Shown: piece by piece, positions 1 through 8,277 of the stretch
How positions within the stretch are numbered: the first letter of the stretch is position 1
Layout of the letters: every line of letters begins with the position of its first letter
Translations under genes and position numbers: made by a program
Notes under the pieces: model-generated
Told to the model about the DNA's origin: nothing
What the model saw: the letters and a program-made list of their open reading frames with translations, nothing else
Database searches by the model: none
From: Flavobacterium sp.
Lineage (GTDB): Bacteria; Bacteroidota; Bacteroidia; Flavobacteriales; Flavobacteriaceae
Direction of reading: 5' to 3'
Length of the DNA stretch: 64,000 bases
Assembly: GCF_027531705.1 (NCBI RefSeq)
Contig: NZ_JAPZSP010000005.1
Location: 25,187-89,186 of the forward strand

Positions 1-293
1 AAAGAAGAATAACTAAATTCTCTGCGAGTGTATTTTCCTTGATTGTCTTTCTCTTCTTTTTCAGTTTTTTCTTCAGAAGAAATGGTCAAGACATTGTGGT
101 CAATTTCAATATTAAAATCTTCTTTTACTTTTCCTGGTGCAGCTAGTTCGATTCCGAAATTTGTATCGGTTTCTTTGATGTTAACAGCAGGAACATTTGC
201 ATTGAAATTTTGCATTCCGCCTAACCAATCAGGTTTTAATAATTCATCAATAATTGATGGAAATGGTACTGTGTTTCTTTTTATTAAGTTCAT
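1..293 (-). CDS. Small heat shock protein, Hsp20/alpha-crystallin family (3' end missing)
   Basis: Reading the minus strand from the ATG at 293 gives an open frame that runs off the window edge, so only the first 97 codons are seen. The protein begins MNLIKRNTVPFPSIIDELLK and continues into FNANVPAVNIKETDTNFGIELAAPG, a typical start of the alpha-crystallin domain (cytosolic holdase chaperone that binds unfolding proteins). The acidic segment EEKTEKEEKDNQGKYTRREFSYSSF matches the loop and beta-strand before the core of such proteins. The family is usually 140-150 residues, so about one third is missing. A palindromic GTCAAATTGAC lies upstream at about 374-384, but no heat-shock operator can be assigned. 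Confidence 0.9.
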   Translation of the reverse strand, partial: MNLIKRNTVPFPSIIDELLKPDWLGGMQNFNANVPAVNIKETDTNFGIELAAPGKVKEDFNIEIDHNVLTISSEEKTEKEEKDNQGKYTRREFSYSS

Positions 294-453
294 AGTTGTG
301 ATTATTTAAATTAAACATTTTTTTAATTACAACTACCCAAAAACAAATTATGTACCAATGCAATTTTTAAGTCAAATTGACATTTTTAGAATAGAATTTA
401 AACTTGAAAAATGAAATTTTGACCACTTTAACAATTTGTTAACTGACTAATTT

Positions 454-855
454 TCAGTTGTATTGTTCCTGAAAAACTTCCAATAGAAAGTCAGGATGAA
501 CCATTCTAGTTGGTGAATTCTCCATTGCTTTTAAAACACGTTTTATAGCAAATGGGTTTAATCCCATATTGATTCCGATTTCGTTAATCTTGATTTCTTC
601 ACGTTCATGTAAAACACCATCACAATGCATCAATAATGCCAAACGGTAAAATTGCTGAATTCGTTCAAACTCACTTTTTATAATTTCACTTCGATGTTCT
701 TCATGAAAAAGTTGTTTTAGTTCATCATTGCTAATGCCTAATTCCACAGCAACAATTGATAAAAACATATATTCTCTTTCGTGTAATTCACCATCTACAA
801 TTGCAAATGCAATCATGTCCGATAATAAACTTATTTTTTCTTCTTTTGTATGCAT
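454..855 (-). CDS. TerB-like (tellurite resistance TerB family) protein
   Basis: A 133-residue, all-helical acidic protein. Its two halves carry similar helical hairpins with the pattern D-G-x-L-H-E-R-E (DGELHEREY near residue 22, DGVLHEREE near residue 80). This internal duplication is a hallmark of TerB-type domains, whose acidic residues may bind metal. The ATG at 855 is chosen rather than the TTG three bases upstream. It is divergent from the esterase gene at 915. The exact function is not known; TerB-family proteins are linked loosely to membrane stress. The fold assignment is by motif recognition only. Confidence 0.65.
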   Translation of the reverse strand: MHTKEEKISLLSDMIAFAIVDGELHEREYMFLSIVAVELGISNDELKQLFHEEHRSEIIKSEFERIQQFYRLALLMHCDGVLHEREEIKINEIGINMGLNPFAIKRVLKAMENSPTRMVHPDFLLEVFQEQYN

Positions 856-914
856 CAAAATGATTATTTTTAGCTAAAATATAATTTTTTGTTAATTTTT
901 AAAAATTTATTCGC

Positions 915-1715
915 TTGAAATTCATTTTATCACTTTTACTATTTACTTTTTTTGGTTCATCAATGGCTCAAGAAAGCACTGCTAGCAAGCAAGTTTCATC
1001 TTTTACGATAGAAGCACCACAACTAAAAGCTTCTAAGAAAATTTGGCTGTATTTGCCTAAGAATTACGCCACTTCAAAGAAAAAATATCCTGTGATTTAT
1101 ATGCACGATGGACAAAATTTATTTGATGCCAAAACTTCCTATGTTGGCGAATGGAATGTTGATGAAACACTAGACAGTTTAAATGCACAAGTAATTGTAG
1201 TTGGAATTGAGCATGGTGGCGAAAAAAGAATGGAAGAATTATCAGCTTATAAAAATGAAAAATACGGCGGTGGCAATGCTGATAATTACCTTGATTTTAT
1301 AGTAAACACATTAAAGTCACATATCGATAAAAACTACAGAACCAAAGCAAATGCCAACAATACCTGTCTTTTCGGAAGTTCACTTGGCGGATTGGTTTCA
1401 TTTTATGGTGCTATTAAATATCCTGAAGTTTTTGGTAAAATTGGATGTTTTTCGCCAGCTTTTTGGTTTAATAGAAACGAAATGTTGGCTTTAATGGAAA
1501 ACACAAACGAGTTCAAAACTAAAGTCTATTTTTTATGTGGAGACAACGAAGGCGATGATGATATTGTAAAAGATATTAATAATGTTGAAAGTTGGGTAAA
1601 TTCCAAACGATGTGAATGCAAGAAGTTGAACAAAAAAGTAATTGTAAAAAATGGTCAACACAACGAAAAATTATGGCGTGAAGGTTTCAAAAAAGCGTAC
1701 CTTTGGCTGTTTTAA
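915..1715 (+). CDS. Secreted alpha/beta-hydrolase, putative esterase family
   Basis: A 266-residue exported hydrolase. A signal peptide (MKFILSLLLFTFFGSSMAQ) is present only if translation starts at the TTG at 915; the next ATG at 963 lies at the end of the signal sequence, so TTG is the better start. The esterase D/putative esterase family (PF00756 type) is indicated by YLPKNY, PVIYMHDGQNLFD and the nucleophile elbow G-S-S-L-G with Ser156. His249 (NGQHNE) near the C-terminus is a plausible catalytic His. Such enzymes cleave esters of sugars, siderophores or xylan; the substrate cannot be told here. It appears monocistronic. Confidence 0.8.
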   Translation: MKFILSLLLFTFFGSSMAQESTASKQVSSFTIEAPQLKASKKIWLYLPKNYATSKKKYPVIYMHDGQNLFDAKTSYVGEWNVDETLDSLNAQVIVVGIEHGGEKRMEELSAYKNEKYGGGNADNYLDFIVNTLKSHIDKNYRTKANANNTCLFGSSLGGLVSFYGAIKYPEVFGKIGCFSPAFWFNRNEMLALMENTNEFKTKVYFLCGDNEGDDDIVKDINNVESWVNSKRCECKKLNKKVIVKNGQHNEKLWREGFKKAYLWLF

Positions 1716-1803
1716 AACGGTATAATGTAACATTGTATGTTGTATACTGAAAAGTGTAAATTACAATAATACATTATACAACAATACAGTAATCAATAAA
1801 AAA

Positions 1804-2238
1804 ATGAACAACAACGATATTTTCAAAAAACTACGTGTGGCTTTAATGCTTCGAGATGACCAAATAGTTGATATTTTGCAATTAGTCGATTTCAGAATTA
1901 CAAAATCAGAATTGGGTGCCTTTTTTCGTGATGAAAAACATGAGAATTTCATGGAATGTGGCGATCAGGTTTTGCGCAATTTTTTGAACGGATTAATTAT
2001 TCACTTGCGTGGAACAAAGGAAAATCCTAAAAATCCAAATGAAGTTTTGGCTAAACTTAAAGCGGAAATTCCTAAGAAAGAAACCACTAAACCTAGACCA
2101 GAATTTAAAGCAACTCCCAAAGTTGATTTTAAGAAAAAACCAGCTTCCAAAGCAAAATCATTTGACAAAAAAGGAACACCAAAAGTGCAAGTGGTAGAAA
2201 AAGTACAATTCAAAAACGGAAAAAATAAAAAAGCATAA
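1804..2238 (+). CDS. DUF1456 (YehS-like) protein with one repeat and a basic tail
   Basis: Residues 1-70 (NNNDIFKKLRVALMLRDD ... FMECGDQVLRNFLNGLI) match the DUF1456 repeat, closest to the second repeat of E. coli YehS. The E. coli protein has two such repeats; this one has a single repeat followed by about 70 residues rich in Lys, Pro and Ala (KKETTKPRP, KKPASKAK, FKNGKNKKA). The tail resembles a disordered, nucleic-acid-binding extension. The function of DUF1456 is unknown. The gene is convergent with aroE. Confidence 0.75.
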   Translation: MNNNDIFKKLRVALMLRDDQIVDILQLVDFRITKSELGAFFRDEKHENFMECGDQVLRNFLNGLIIHLRGTKENPKNPNEVLAKLKAEIPKKETTKPRPEFKATPKVDFKKKPASKAKSFDKKGTPKVQVVEKVQFKNGKNKKA

Positions 2239-2265
2239 ACTCTAATTTTCATTAAGTACTGCATT

Positions 2266-2289
2266 GTCACCCTGAGCGCAGTCGAAGGG
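2266..2289. repeat. Dispersed TTCGACTGCGCTCAG-type repeat word
   Basis: The intergenic sequence between the DUF1456 gene and aroE contains, on the minus strand, CCCTTCGACTGCGCTCAGGG followed by TGAC. The 16-base core CTTCGACTGCGCTCAG recurs at 59534-59549. It is much more GC-rich than its surroundings. I recall the same word as abundant between genes in many Bacteroidota genomes; no function is known. Confidence 0.7.
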
Positions 2290-2317
2290 TTTTGTTTTAA
2301 TTATAGTCTTTAAAAAC

Positions 2318-3064
2318 TTATTTATTCCAAATTTTCCAAGCTTTTTCCGCCTGAAAAACTAGCATTTCGTAACCGTTTTTTATGGTTGCGCCTTTCTTTT
2401 TAGCTTTTTTAAGAAATTGCGTTTCTTCTGGATTGTAAATCAAGTCAAAAGCAATGTGTTTTTCGGTAAAAAACTCATATGGAATAGGAGGAAAGTCTTT
2501 GATATTAGGATGCGTTCCAAGTGGCGTACAGTTGATTATGATTTGGTAATTATCAAAAGTAGTCGCATTAACATGATTATAATCAATAGTTTTTTCTGAA
2601 GCTTCTCTCGAAACAAAAGCAAAATTGATATCTAAATCTTCCAATGCAAATGCAACCGCTTTAGCAGCACCACCAGTTCCGAGAATTAAAGCCTTTTTAT
2701 GATGCGGTTGCAAAAGTGGTTCAAGCGATTTTTTAAAACCGTACCAATCAGAATTGTACCCTTTTAGGTTTCCTTTTTTAGTGAATCGAATAACATTTAC
2801 AGCTCCAATTTTAAAGGCTTTATCCGAAAGCAAATCTAAAAATGGAATTACTGCTTCCTTGTAGGGAATGGTAACGTTCAATCCTTTCAAAGTTGGATTA
2901 TTCTTCAAAACTGTTGGAAATTCATCAATTGAAGGAATATCAAAATTTTCATATTTGCAATCTTCAAATAATGGATCAGAAAATTTTTCAGTAAAATATT
3001 TTTTTGAAAATGAATACGAAATGTCTTTTCCTAGTAATCCGAATTTTTTATGATTGGTTTCCAA
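2318..3064 (-). CDS. aroE: Shikimate dehydrogenase
   Basis: AroE reduces 3-dehydroshikimate to shikimate with NADPH in the cytosolic aromatic amino acid pathway. The substrate domain has FGLLGKDISYSFSKKYF and GLNVTIPYKEAV with the catalytic Lys; the nucleotide domain has LGTGGAAKAVAFAL. NCTPLGTHP and the final GYEMLVFQAEKAWKIW are also family signatures. A frame opens further upstream at a GTG (3106), but that would lie inside a repeat hairpin at 3092-3128. The TTG at 3064 puts the start a few residues before the conserved FGLLG, as in relatives, giving 248 residues. The start is therefore inferred. Confidence 0.92.
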   Translation of the reverse strand: METNHKKFGLLGKDISYSFSKKYFTEKFSDPLFEDCKYENFDIPSIDEFPTVLKNNPTLKGLNVTIPYKEAVIPFLDLLSDKAFKIGAVNVIRFTKKGNLKGYNSDWYGFKKSLEPLLQPHHKKALILGTGGAAKAVAFALEDLDINFAFVSREASEKTIDYNHVNATTFDNYQIIINCTPLGTHPNIKDFPPIPYEFFTEKHIAFDLIYNPEETQFLKKAKKKGATIKNGYEMLVFQAEKAWKIWNK

Positions 3065-3091
3065 TTTGTAGTTATTAATTATTAAAAAAAT

Positions 3092-3223
3092 AGACACGAA
3101 TTGCACTAATTTGCACCAATTCGTGTCTTAAATATATATTTCACGAATTTTCTGTTTTGCTGAATTTTTGTGAAATTAAAGCGAAAAATAATTTGTGTAA
3201 ATCAGTGTAATTCGTGATGAAAT
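3092..3223. repeat. Inverted-repeat element of the AATTCGTG/ACACAAATT word family
   Basis: The gap between aroE and the TPR gene holds a perfect hairpin: AGACACGAATTG (3092-3103) pairs with CAATTCGTGTCT (3117-3128) around a 13-base loop. It is followed by a second imperfect hairpin (TTCACGAATTTT with GAATTTTTGTGAA) and by words such as AATTTGTGTAAAT and GTGTAATTCGTG up to about 3223. The same words build the elements at 6001-6128 and 54637-55105. Confidence 0.75.
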
Positions 3224-3225
3224 AG

Positions 3226-4620
3226 TTACTTCTTATGTTTCTTTATAAAATTCTGAACGTTTTTTCTAGCCCAAACAACAGGGAATAATTCTTCCAAAAC
3301 TGTTATGTTATTTGAATTCAAACGCAATCCGTTGCTTAAATGGAAAGTTGCTTTTTCTTCTTCATTTAGCATAAAATAAATACCAGCTAAACGGTATTCA
3401 ATTTCGAATTGTTCAGGGAAATATTCACACGCTTGTAATAAAGTGAAAGCTGCTGTTTCAAATTCACCTAAATATTGTAAAATGTCAACCCAAAACAACC
3501 ATGTATCTAATTGATAATCACCATTTTCAACGGCTTTTCTGTATCCAAATTCAGCTTCTTCAAATAAATTCAATGATTTATTTATGGTAGCAAAACGTTT
3601 CCAGTACAATCTATTTTCGTTATCAATTGCTAATGCTTTGTTTACATAATAAAGCGCTTTGTCAAAGTTTTTTTGGCGAACATAAAAATCAGTAATAGCA
3701 ATCCAACCCTTGTCTAATAGAGGATCTTCGTGAACCGTTTGATTAAAATATTTTAAGGCTTCTACTTTATTTCCTAATTTTTCAAAACATTTTCCAATGC
3801 GTAAAAGCGCATAAGAAGTGGCGTCTTCCAATTCGATTGTACGTTGATAACTTTCGATAGCATCTTCGTAGCGTTTTAATCTTTCATAAGCTTTTGCTTT
3901 TTCCATGAATGCACCCATAAAATCCTCGTCTATAAGGGTTGCATAGTCAAAAGCACGAATGGCTTCTTCGTATTTTTTCAAACCATAACTCAAGCGACCA
4001 ATTTGGTGCCAAGCAATTTCACTATAGGGATTTTTGTCAATGTATTTTTCTAAAAAAGCGATTGCTTCTTCATTTTGATCTAAAAATTCATAACAATAAA
4101 CAACGTTATATAACGCTGATTGATCGTCAAAATCTTCTTCCAAACATTTGGTAAAGTTTTCTTTTGCCAATTCTAAACTATCCATAAAAAGATATTCCAT
4201 ACCTATCAAGTTATAAACATCGGCAAAATCATCGGTATATTTTAAAGCTTCTTGAAGCAACTCTACTGCTTTTTCGTGATTATCACGTTTAGAATAGATA
4301 TTGGCTTTTTGAATGTAAATTTCTTCGTTAGTTGGCTCGATTGCGTATAATTCGTTTAGCAATTTTTCGGCAACATCGAGTTTGTCTTCGTACACTAGCA
4401 TTTCAACCTGAACCAACTTTAATCCAGTAGATTTTGGATGTTGTTCAAGAGCCAATTTTAGCGCTTTTTTGGCCAAATTGGCTTTACCCATATCAAGATA
4501 ATGAAGAATGATTTCTTCAAATTCTTCCGAATCAAAGAAGAGCACCTTATTGGTTTTCAACATCGATTCGAACTTTGATAATGACAAGTTATAGTCTTCT
4601 TCTTCGTCGCTTAATTGCAT
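3226..4620 (-). CDS. Tetratricopeptide-repeat protein
   Basis: A 464-residue cytosolic protein made almost entirely of TPR helical hairpins; repeats with the W/Y-G-A/L-F-A-P spacing are visible from about residue 30 to 450 (for example NHEKAVELLQEALKY, YEEAIRAFDYATLID, YEDAIESYQRTIELE, FDKALYYVNKALAID). It has no signal peptide or enzymatic domain. TPR arrays are protein-binding scaffolds; no partner can be named. It is transcribed toward aroE from the same strand and has an AT-rich leader of about 100 bp. Confidence 0.85.
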   Translation of the reverse strand: MQLSDEEEDYNLSLSKFESMLKTNKVLFFDSEEFEEIILHYLDMGKANLAKKALKLALEQHPKSTGLKLVQVEMLVYEDKLDVAEKLLNELYAIEPTNEEIYIQKANIYSKRDNHEKAVELLQEALKYTDDFADVYNLIGMEYLFMDSLELAKENFTKCLEEDFDDQSALYNVVYCYEFLDQNEEAIAFLEKYIDKNPYSEIAWHQIGRLSYGLKKYEEAIRAFDYATLIDEDFMGAFMEKAKAYERLKRYEDAIESYQRTIELEDATSYALLRIGKCFEKLGNKVEALKYFNQTVHEDPLLDKGWIAITDFYVRQKNFDKALYYVNKALAIDNENRLYWKRFATINKSLNLFEEAEFGYRKAVENGDYQLDTWLFWVDILQYLGEFETAAFTLLQACEYFPEQFEIEYRLAGIYFMLNEEEKATFHLSNGLRLNSNNITVLEELFPVVWARKNVQNFIKKHKK

Positions 4621-4723
4621 ACTTTTTGTATTTAGATTAGCTTAAATAAAAGTAAGCAAAATCTTTGTGATAGGGAAAAATTGGTTTTTTGTTTTGAACA
4701 ATTTAATTAACAAGTTTTTGGTA

Positions 4724-5911
4724 TTATAACTTGCTTTGAATTTCATCCATCACTTCTAAAATAATCGCGCAACCTTCACGAATTTCGTCTTCAGAAATTG
4801 TTAACGGTGGAGTTATTCTGATAGCGCAACCTTCAAACAGCAACCAAAATAAAATCAAACCTTTATCTTGACAACGCAAAATAACTTGATTTGTTATTTC
4901 GGTATCGCTAGTCATGGCGGCAAGCATTAACCCTTTTCCTCTAATTTCTTGTATCAAAGGATGTACCAAAAGTGTTCTAAAAAGTTTTTCTTTTTCTAAA
5001 GCGGCTTGCATAAGGTTGGTTTCAATCACTTCTTGTAGTGTAGCCAAGCAAGCAGCAGCTATGACAGGATGTCCGCCAAAAGTGGTAATATGACCAAGTT
5101 TTGGATCGTGACTTAGTAAGTCCATGTATTTTTCATGGGCAACAAATGCGCCAACTGGCATTCCGCCACCCATTCCTTTTCCGATAACAATTACATCAGG
5201 AATGACATTATAATTTTCAAAACCAAATAGTTTTCCTGTTCTGCCAAAACCTGGTTGGATTTCGTCAATAATTAGTAAAGCACCAACTTCGTCACAACGC
5301 TTTTTTACTTTGGTCAAAAAACCATTTTGAGGTTCTATAAAACCTGCGCCACCTTGAATACTTTCTAAAATTATTCCTGCTGTTTTGGTAGTTATTTTTT
5401 CTAAATCGGCTTCGTTATTGAACGTTATAAAATCAACATCGGGAATCAACGGACGAAAAACTTGTTTGCGTTCTTCAAAACCCATAACACTCATTGAACC
5501 CATTGTATTTCCGTGATAGGCATTGTGACACGAAATCAATTGACTTCTTCCGGTTACCCTACGAACCAACTTCAATGCACCTTCTGTAGCTTCGGTTCCA
5601 GAATTTACCAAATAAACTTTATTCAAACTTTCAGGTAAATTTTCAACCAATAATTTACAATATTGAACGGCTGGACTTTGCGAATATTCGCCATAAACCA
5701 TTACATGAGAATATTTATCCAACTGATCTTTTATGGCTTGATTTACACGCGGATGCTGATGACCAAGAGAACAAGCCGAAACACCAGCTACAAAATCTAA
5801 ATATTTTTTGTTATTTGTATCGTAAATATAAGAACCAATTGCATGTGAAACTTCCATTCCGAGTGGATAAGGCGAAGTTTGTGCTTGGTATTTTAGAAAG
5901 TCGTTATTCAT
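4724..5911 (-). CDS. Class III PLP aminotransferase (acetylornithine/ornithine aminotransferase-like)
   Basis: A 395-residue fold-type I PLP enzyme. Visible class III signatures are YLDFVAGVSACSLGHQHP, NSGTEATEGALKL, the Asp motif IIDEIQPGFGRTGKLF and VIGKGMGGGMPVGAFV with the Schiff-base Lys. The ATG at 5911 (MNNDFLKYQAQTSPYP) is chosen because upstream residues do not match the family. Relatives transaminate N-acetylornithine, ornithine, 4-aminobutyrate or similar amines; no arginine gene is adjacent, so the substrate is uncertain. The start region abuts the repeat element at 6001-6128. Confidence 0.85.
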   Translation of the reverse strand: MNNDFLKYQAQTSPYPLGMEVSHAIGSYIYDTNNKKYLDFVAGVSACSLGHQHPRVNQAIKDQLDKYSHVMVYGEYSQSPAVQYCKLLVENLPESLNKVYLVNSGTEATEGALKLVRRVTGRSQLISCHNAYHGNTMGSMSVMGFEERKQVFRPLIPDVDFITFNNEADLEKITTKTAGIILESIQGGAGFIEPQNGFLTKVKKRCDEVGALLIIDEIQPGFGRTGKLFGFENYNVIPDVIVIGKGMGGGMPVGAFVAHEKYMDLLSHDPKLGHITTFGGHPVIAAACLATLQEVIETNLMQAALEKEKLFRTLLVHPLIQEIRGKGLMLAAMTSDTEITNQVILRCQDKGLILFWLLFEGCAIRITPPLTISEDEIREGCAIILEVMDEIQSKL

Positions 5912-6000
5912 TATAAAATGAGTCTTTTTTTGATGAGGCAAAATTAGGAAAAACGGCGCAACTATTTCTATTTTAAAAGAAAACTATTTACAGCTTTTTC

Positions 6001-6128
6001 AACACAAATTGCACATATTCGCACGAAAGGTTGGGATTCAATATTTCACTAATTTTTTCTAGTCAGTTTGATTTGTGAAATATGACTTTAAATTGAATTA
6101 ATTTGTGTTAATTCGTGTAATTTGTGTT
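6001..6128. repeat. Nested inverted-repeat element of the AATTCGTG/ACACAAATT family
   Basis: The 309-base gap between the aminotransferase and amylase genes holds two nested inverted repeats. The outer arms are AACACAAATTGCAC (6001-6014) and GTGTAATTTGTGTT (6115-6128), 13 of 14 paired. The inner arms are ATATTTCAC (6041-6049) and GTGAAATAT (6075-6083), perfect. No coding frame is seen. The rest of the gap is the amylase promoter. Confidence 0.75.
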
Positions 6129-6182
6129 TTTTTTCAATTTACGAATAATTTATAAGTTGACTGAAAAGTCGATTTCAATTTT

Positions 6183-6190
6183 TATATTTG
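6183..6190 (+). promoter_or_regulatory. -7 promoter box TATATTTG for the amylase gene
   Basis: TATATTTG matches the Bacteroidota primary sigma -7 consensus TAnnTTTG and lies 30 nt before the ATG at 6221. A TTG at 6157-6159 could be the -33 element, with a somewhat long spacer of 23. Confidence 0.6.
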
Positions 6191-6220
6191 TCAAATGATG
6201 CTTTTTAAAATAAAGATACA

Positions 6221-8092
6221 ATGAAAAAAATAATACTTCTGGCTTTGATAAGTTTAACTTTCTCTGTCAATGCACAATACAAAAAACATAAGTCAAACAC
6301 CAAAAAACATAAAAAAGTTACCGTTGTGGAAAAAAAGAAAGTAGTTTACCAAGTTTTTACAAGATTGTTCGGAAATCAAAACACAAACAACAAACCTTGG
6401 GCAACTTTAGAAGAAAATGGTGTTGGAAAATTCAACGATTTTACAGATAAAGCATTACAAGAAATTAAAAATTTAGGTGTAACGCATATTTGGTACACAG
6501 GTGTTCCGCATCATGCTTTGGTTAGAGATTACACTAATATTGGCATTTCAAATGATGATCCAGAAGTTGTAAAAGGTCGTGCAGGTTCGCCTTATGCTGT
6601 GAAAGATTATTATAATGTTAATCCAGATTTGGCTGTAAATCCAGCAAAAAGATTGGAAGAATTTGAAGCTTTGATTGCTCGAACGCACAAAAACGGTTTG
6701 CAATTGCTTATAGACATTGTTCCCAATCATATTGCACGAAAATATGAAGGAAAAAATAATCCGAAAGGCGTTCGAGATTTTGGTGCAGATGATAATAAAA
6801 ATGTTGAATATGACAGAAATAATAACTTCTACTATATTCCCGGACAAGCATTTCAGGTGCCAACGTCGGATAATTACCAACCTTTGAATGGAGAAAAGAA
6901 TCCACTTATTGATGGAAAATTTGATGAAAATCCAGCAAAATGGACAGGAAATGGTTCTCGTTTGGCAAAACCCGATATAAATGATTGGTACGAAACGGTA
7001 AAAGTAAATTATGGAATAAAACCAAATGGTTCAAAAGATTTTCCTGAATTGCCAGCCGAATATGCTAAAAAATCATACAAAGAACATTTCAATTTTTGGA
7101 AAGATAAAGACGTTCCTAATTCATGGAAAAAATTTAGAGATATTGCTTTGTATTGGACAGCAAAAGGTGTTGATGGTTTTAGATATGATATGGCTGAAAT
7201 GGTGCCTTATGAGTTTTGGAGTTATATGAATTCGGCCATCAAAATGAAAAATCCTAATGCGTTTTTGTTGGCAGAAGTTTATAATCCTAATGAATACAGA
7301 AACTATATTCACTTCGGAAAAATGGATTATCTGTATGACAAAGTGGAAACCTATGACCATTTGAAAGCCGTAATTCACGGAAAAACGTGGCCAGATGGAT
7401 TGACAGCTATTCAAAATCATTTGAGTGATATAGAACATCATATGCTACATTTTTTAGATAATCATGACGAACAACGATTGGCAAGTCCTGAATTTGCTGG
7501 AAGTGGCGAACGTGGAAAACCTTTGATGGTCATTTCAACAACTTTGAGCTCGGCACCAACAATGGTCTATTTTGGGCAAGAAGTAGGCGAAGCAGGAAAC
7601 GAAGATGCTGGTTTTGGTAAGCGTTCACGAACATCAATTTTTGATTATATCGGAGTTCCAAGTCACCAAAGATGGATGAATGATGGAAAGTTTGATGGTG
7701 GACAATTGTCAGAATCTGAGAAAGAATTGAGAGATTTTTACAAACGACTTTTGAATTTTTCTATAAAAAGTGATGCTTTGATGGGCAAATTCCAAGAAAT
7801 TCAAACCGTTAACAGAAATGAAACCGCAAATTACGGACATAATGTGTATTCATTTGTGCGTTGGTCAGCTACCGAAAAACTAATAATTGTTTCTAATTTA
7901 TCGCCTGATTATACTGAAAATTTTGATTTGAAAATCCCAGCTGATGTAATTTCAAACTGGAAATTAAAAGACGGAAGTTATACCATAAATGACCAATTAT
8001 ACGGAAGCTCCGCTATTTTGAAAGTAGAAAATGGAGTAGGAGTTGTGAAAGTAGCTTTGGGGAAAAGTGAAAGTTTCATTTATAAATTATAA
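6221..8092 (+). CDS. Secreted alpha-amylase family glycoside hydrolase (GH13)
   Basis: A 623-residue enzyme with an N-terminal signal peptide (MKKIILLALISLTFSVNAQ) followed by a Lys-rich linker. All four GH13 regions are present: I, DIVPNH at 165-170; II, GFRYD with nucleophile Asp323; III, the acid/base Glu352 in LLAEVY; IV, DNHDEQR with Asp416. A C-terminal all-beta domain starts near residue 520. It probably hydrolyses alpha-1,4-glucans in the periplasm or at the cell surface. No susC/susD or other starch genes are nearby and no T9SS sorting domain is visible, so it is not part of a visible utilization locus. Confidence 0.88.
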   Translation: MKKIILLALISLTFSVNAQYKKHKSNTKKHKKVTVVEKKKVVYQVFTRLFGNQNTNNKPWATLEENGVGKFNDFTDKALQEIKNLGVTHIWYTGVPHHALVRDYTNIGISNDDPEVVKGRAGSPYAVKDYYNVNPDLAVNPAKRLEEFEALIARTHKNGLQLLIDIVPNHIARKYEGKNNPKGVRDFGADDNKNVEYDRNNNFYYIPGQAFQVPTSDNYQPLNGEKNPLIDGKFDENPAKWTGNGSRLAKPDINDWYETVKVNYGIKPNGSKDFPELPAEYAKKSYKEHFNFWKDKDVPNSWKKFRDIALYWTAKGVDGFRYDMAEMVPYEFWSYMNSAIKMKNPNAFLLAEVYNPNEYRNYIHFGKMDYLYDKVETYDHLKAVIHGKTWPDGLTAIQNHLSDIEHHMLHFLDNHDEQRLASPEFAGSGERGKPLMVISTTLSSAPTMVYFGQEVGEAGNEDAGFGKRSRTSIFDYIGVPSHQRWMNDGKFDGGQLSESEKELRDFYKRLLNFSIKSDALMGKFQEIQTVNRNETANYGHNVYSFVRWSATEKLIIVSNLSPDYTENFDLKIPADVISNWKLKDGSYTINDQLYGSSAILKVENGVGVVKVALGKSESFIYKL

Positions 8093-8277
8093 TTTGTTTA
8101 AGTAAAAAGGTCAAATTGCGTCTTTTTTTATATTTGACTTAAACAGTTGTTATTTAATGAGTTGTAAATGTTAAAATTTACTTAAAACAAGTTGCTTTGT
8201 TCTAATTTAGTATTTGCAAATAACAGCTAAGTTGCTGTTTAACAAATTTGTACAACTAAACTTAAAACAAATCGACT

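Noticed and set aside
43..309. A plus-strand open frame of 88 codons at the left edge
   Set aside because: It is antisense to the Hsp20 gene, which has clear family motifs on the minus strand.
2574..2585. A further perfect TGATnnnnATCA palindrome (TGATTATAATCA)
   Set aside because: It is inside the aroE coding region with no promoter box at the 39-nt distance, so it is probably chance in AT-rich DNA.
3064..3106. GTG start of aroE at 3106
   Set aside because: It would place the first 14 codons within a dispersed repeat hairpin and give a non-family N-terminus; the TTG at 3064 is more plausible.
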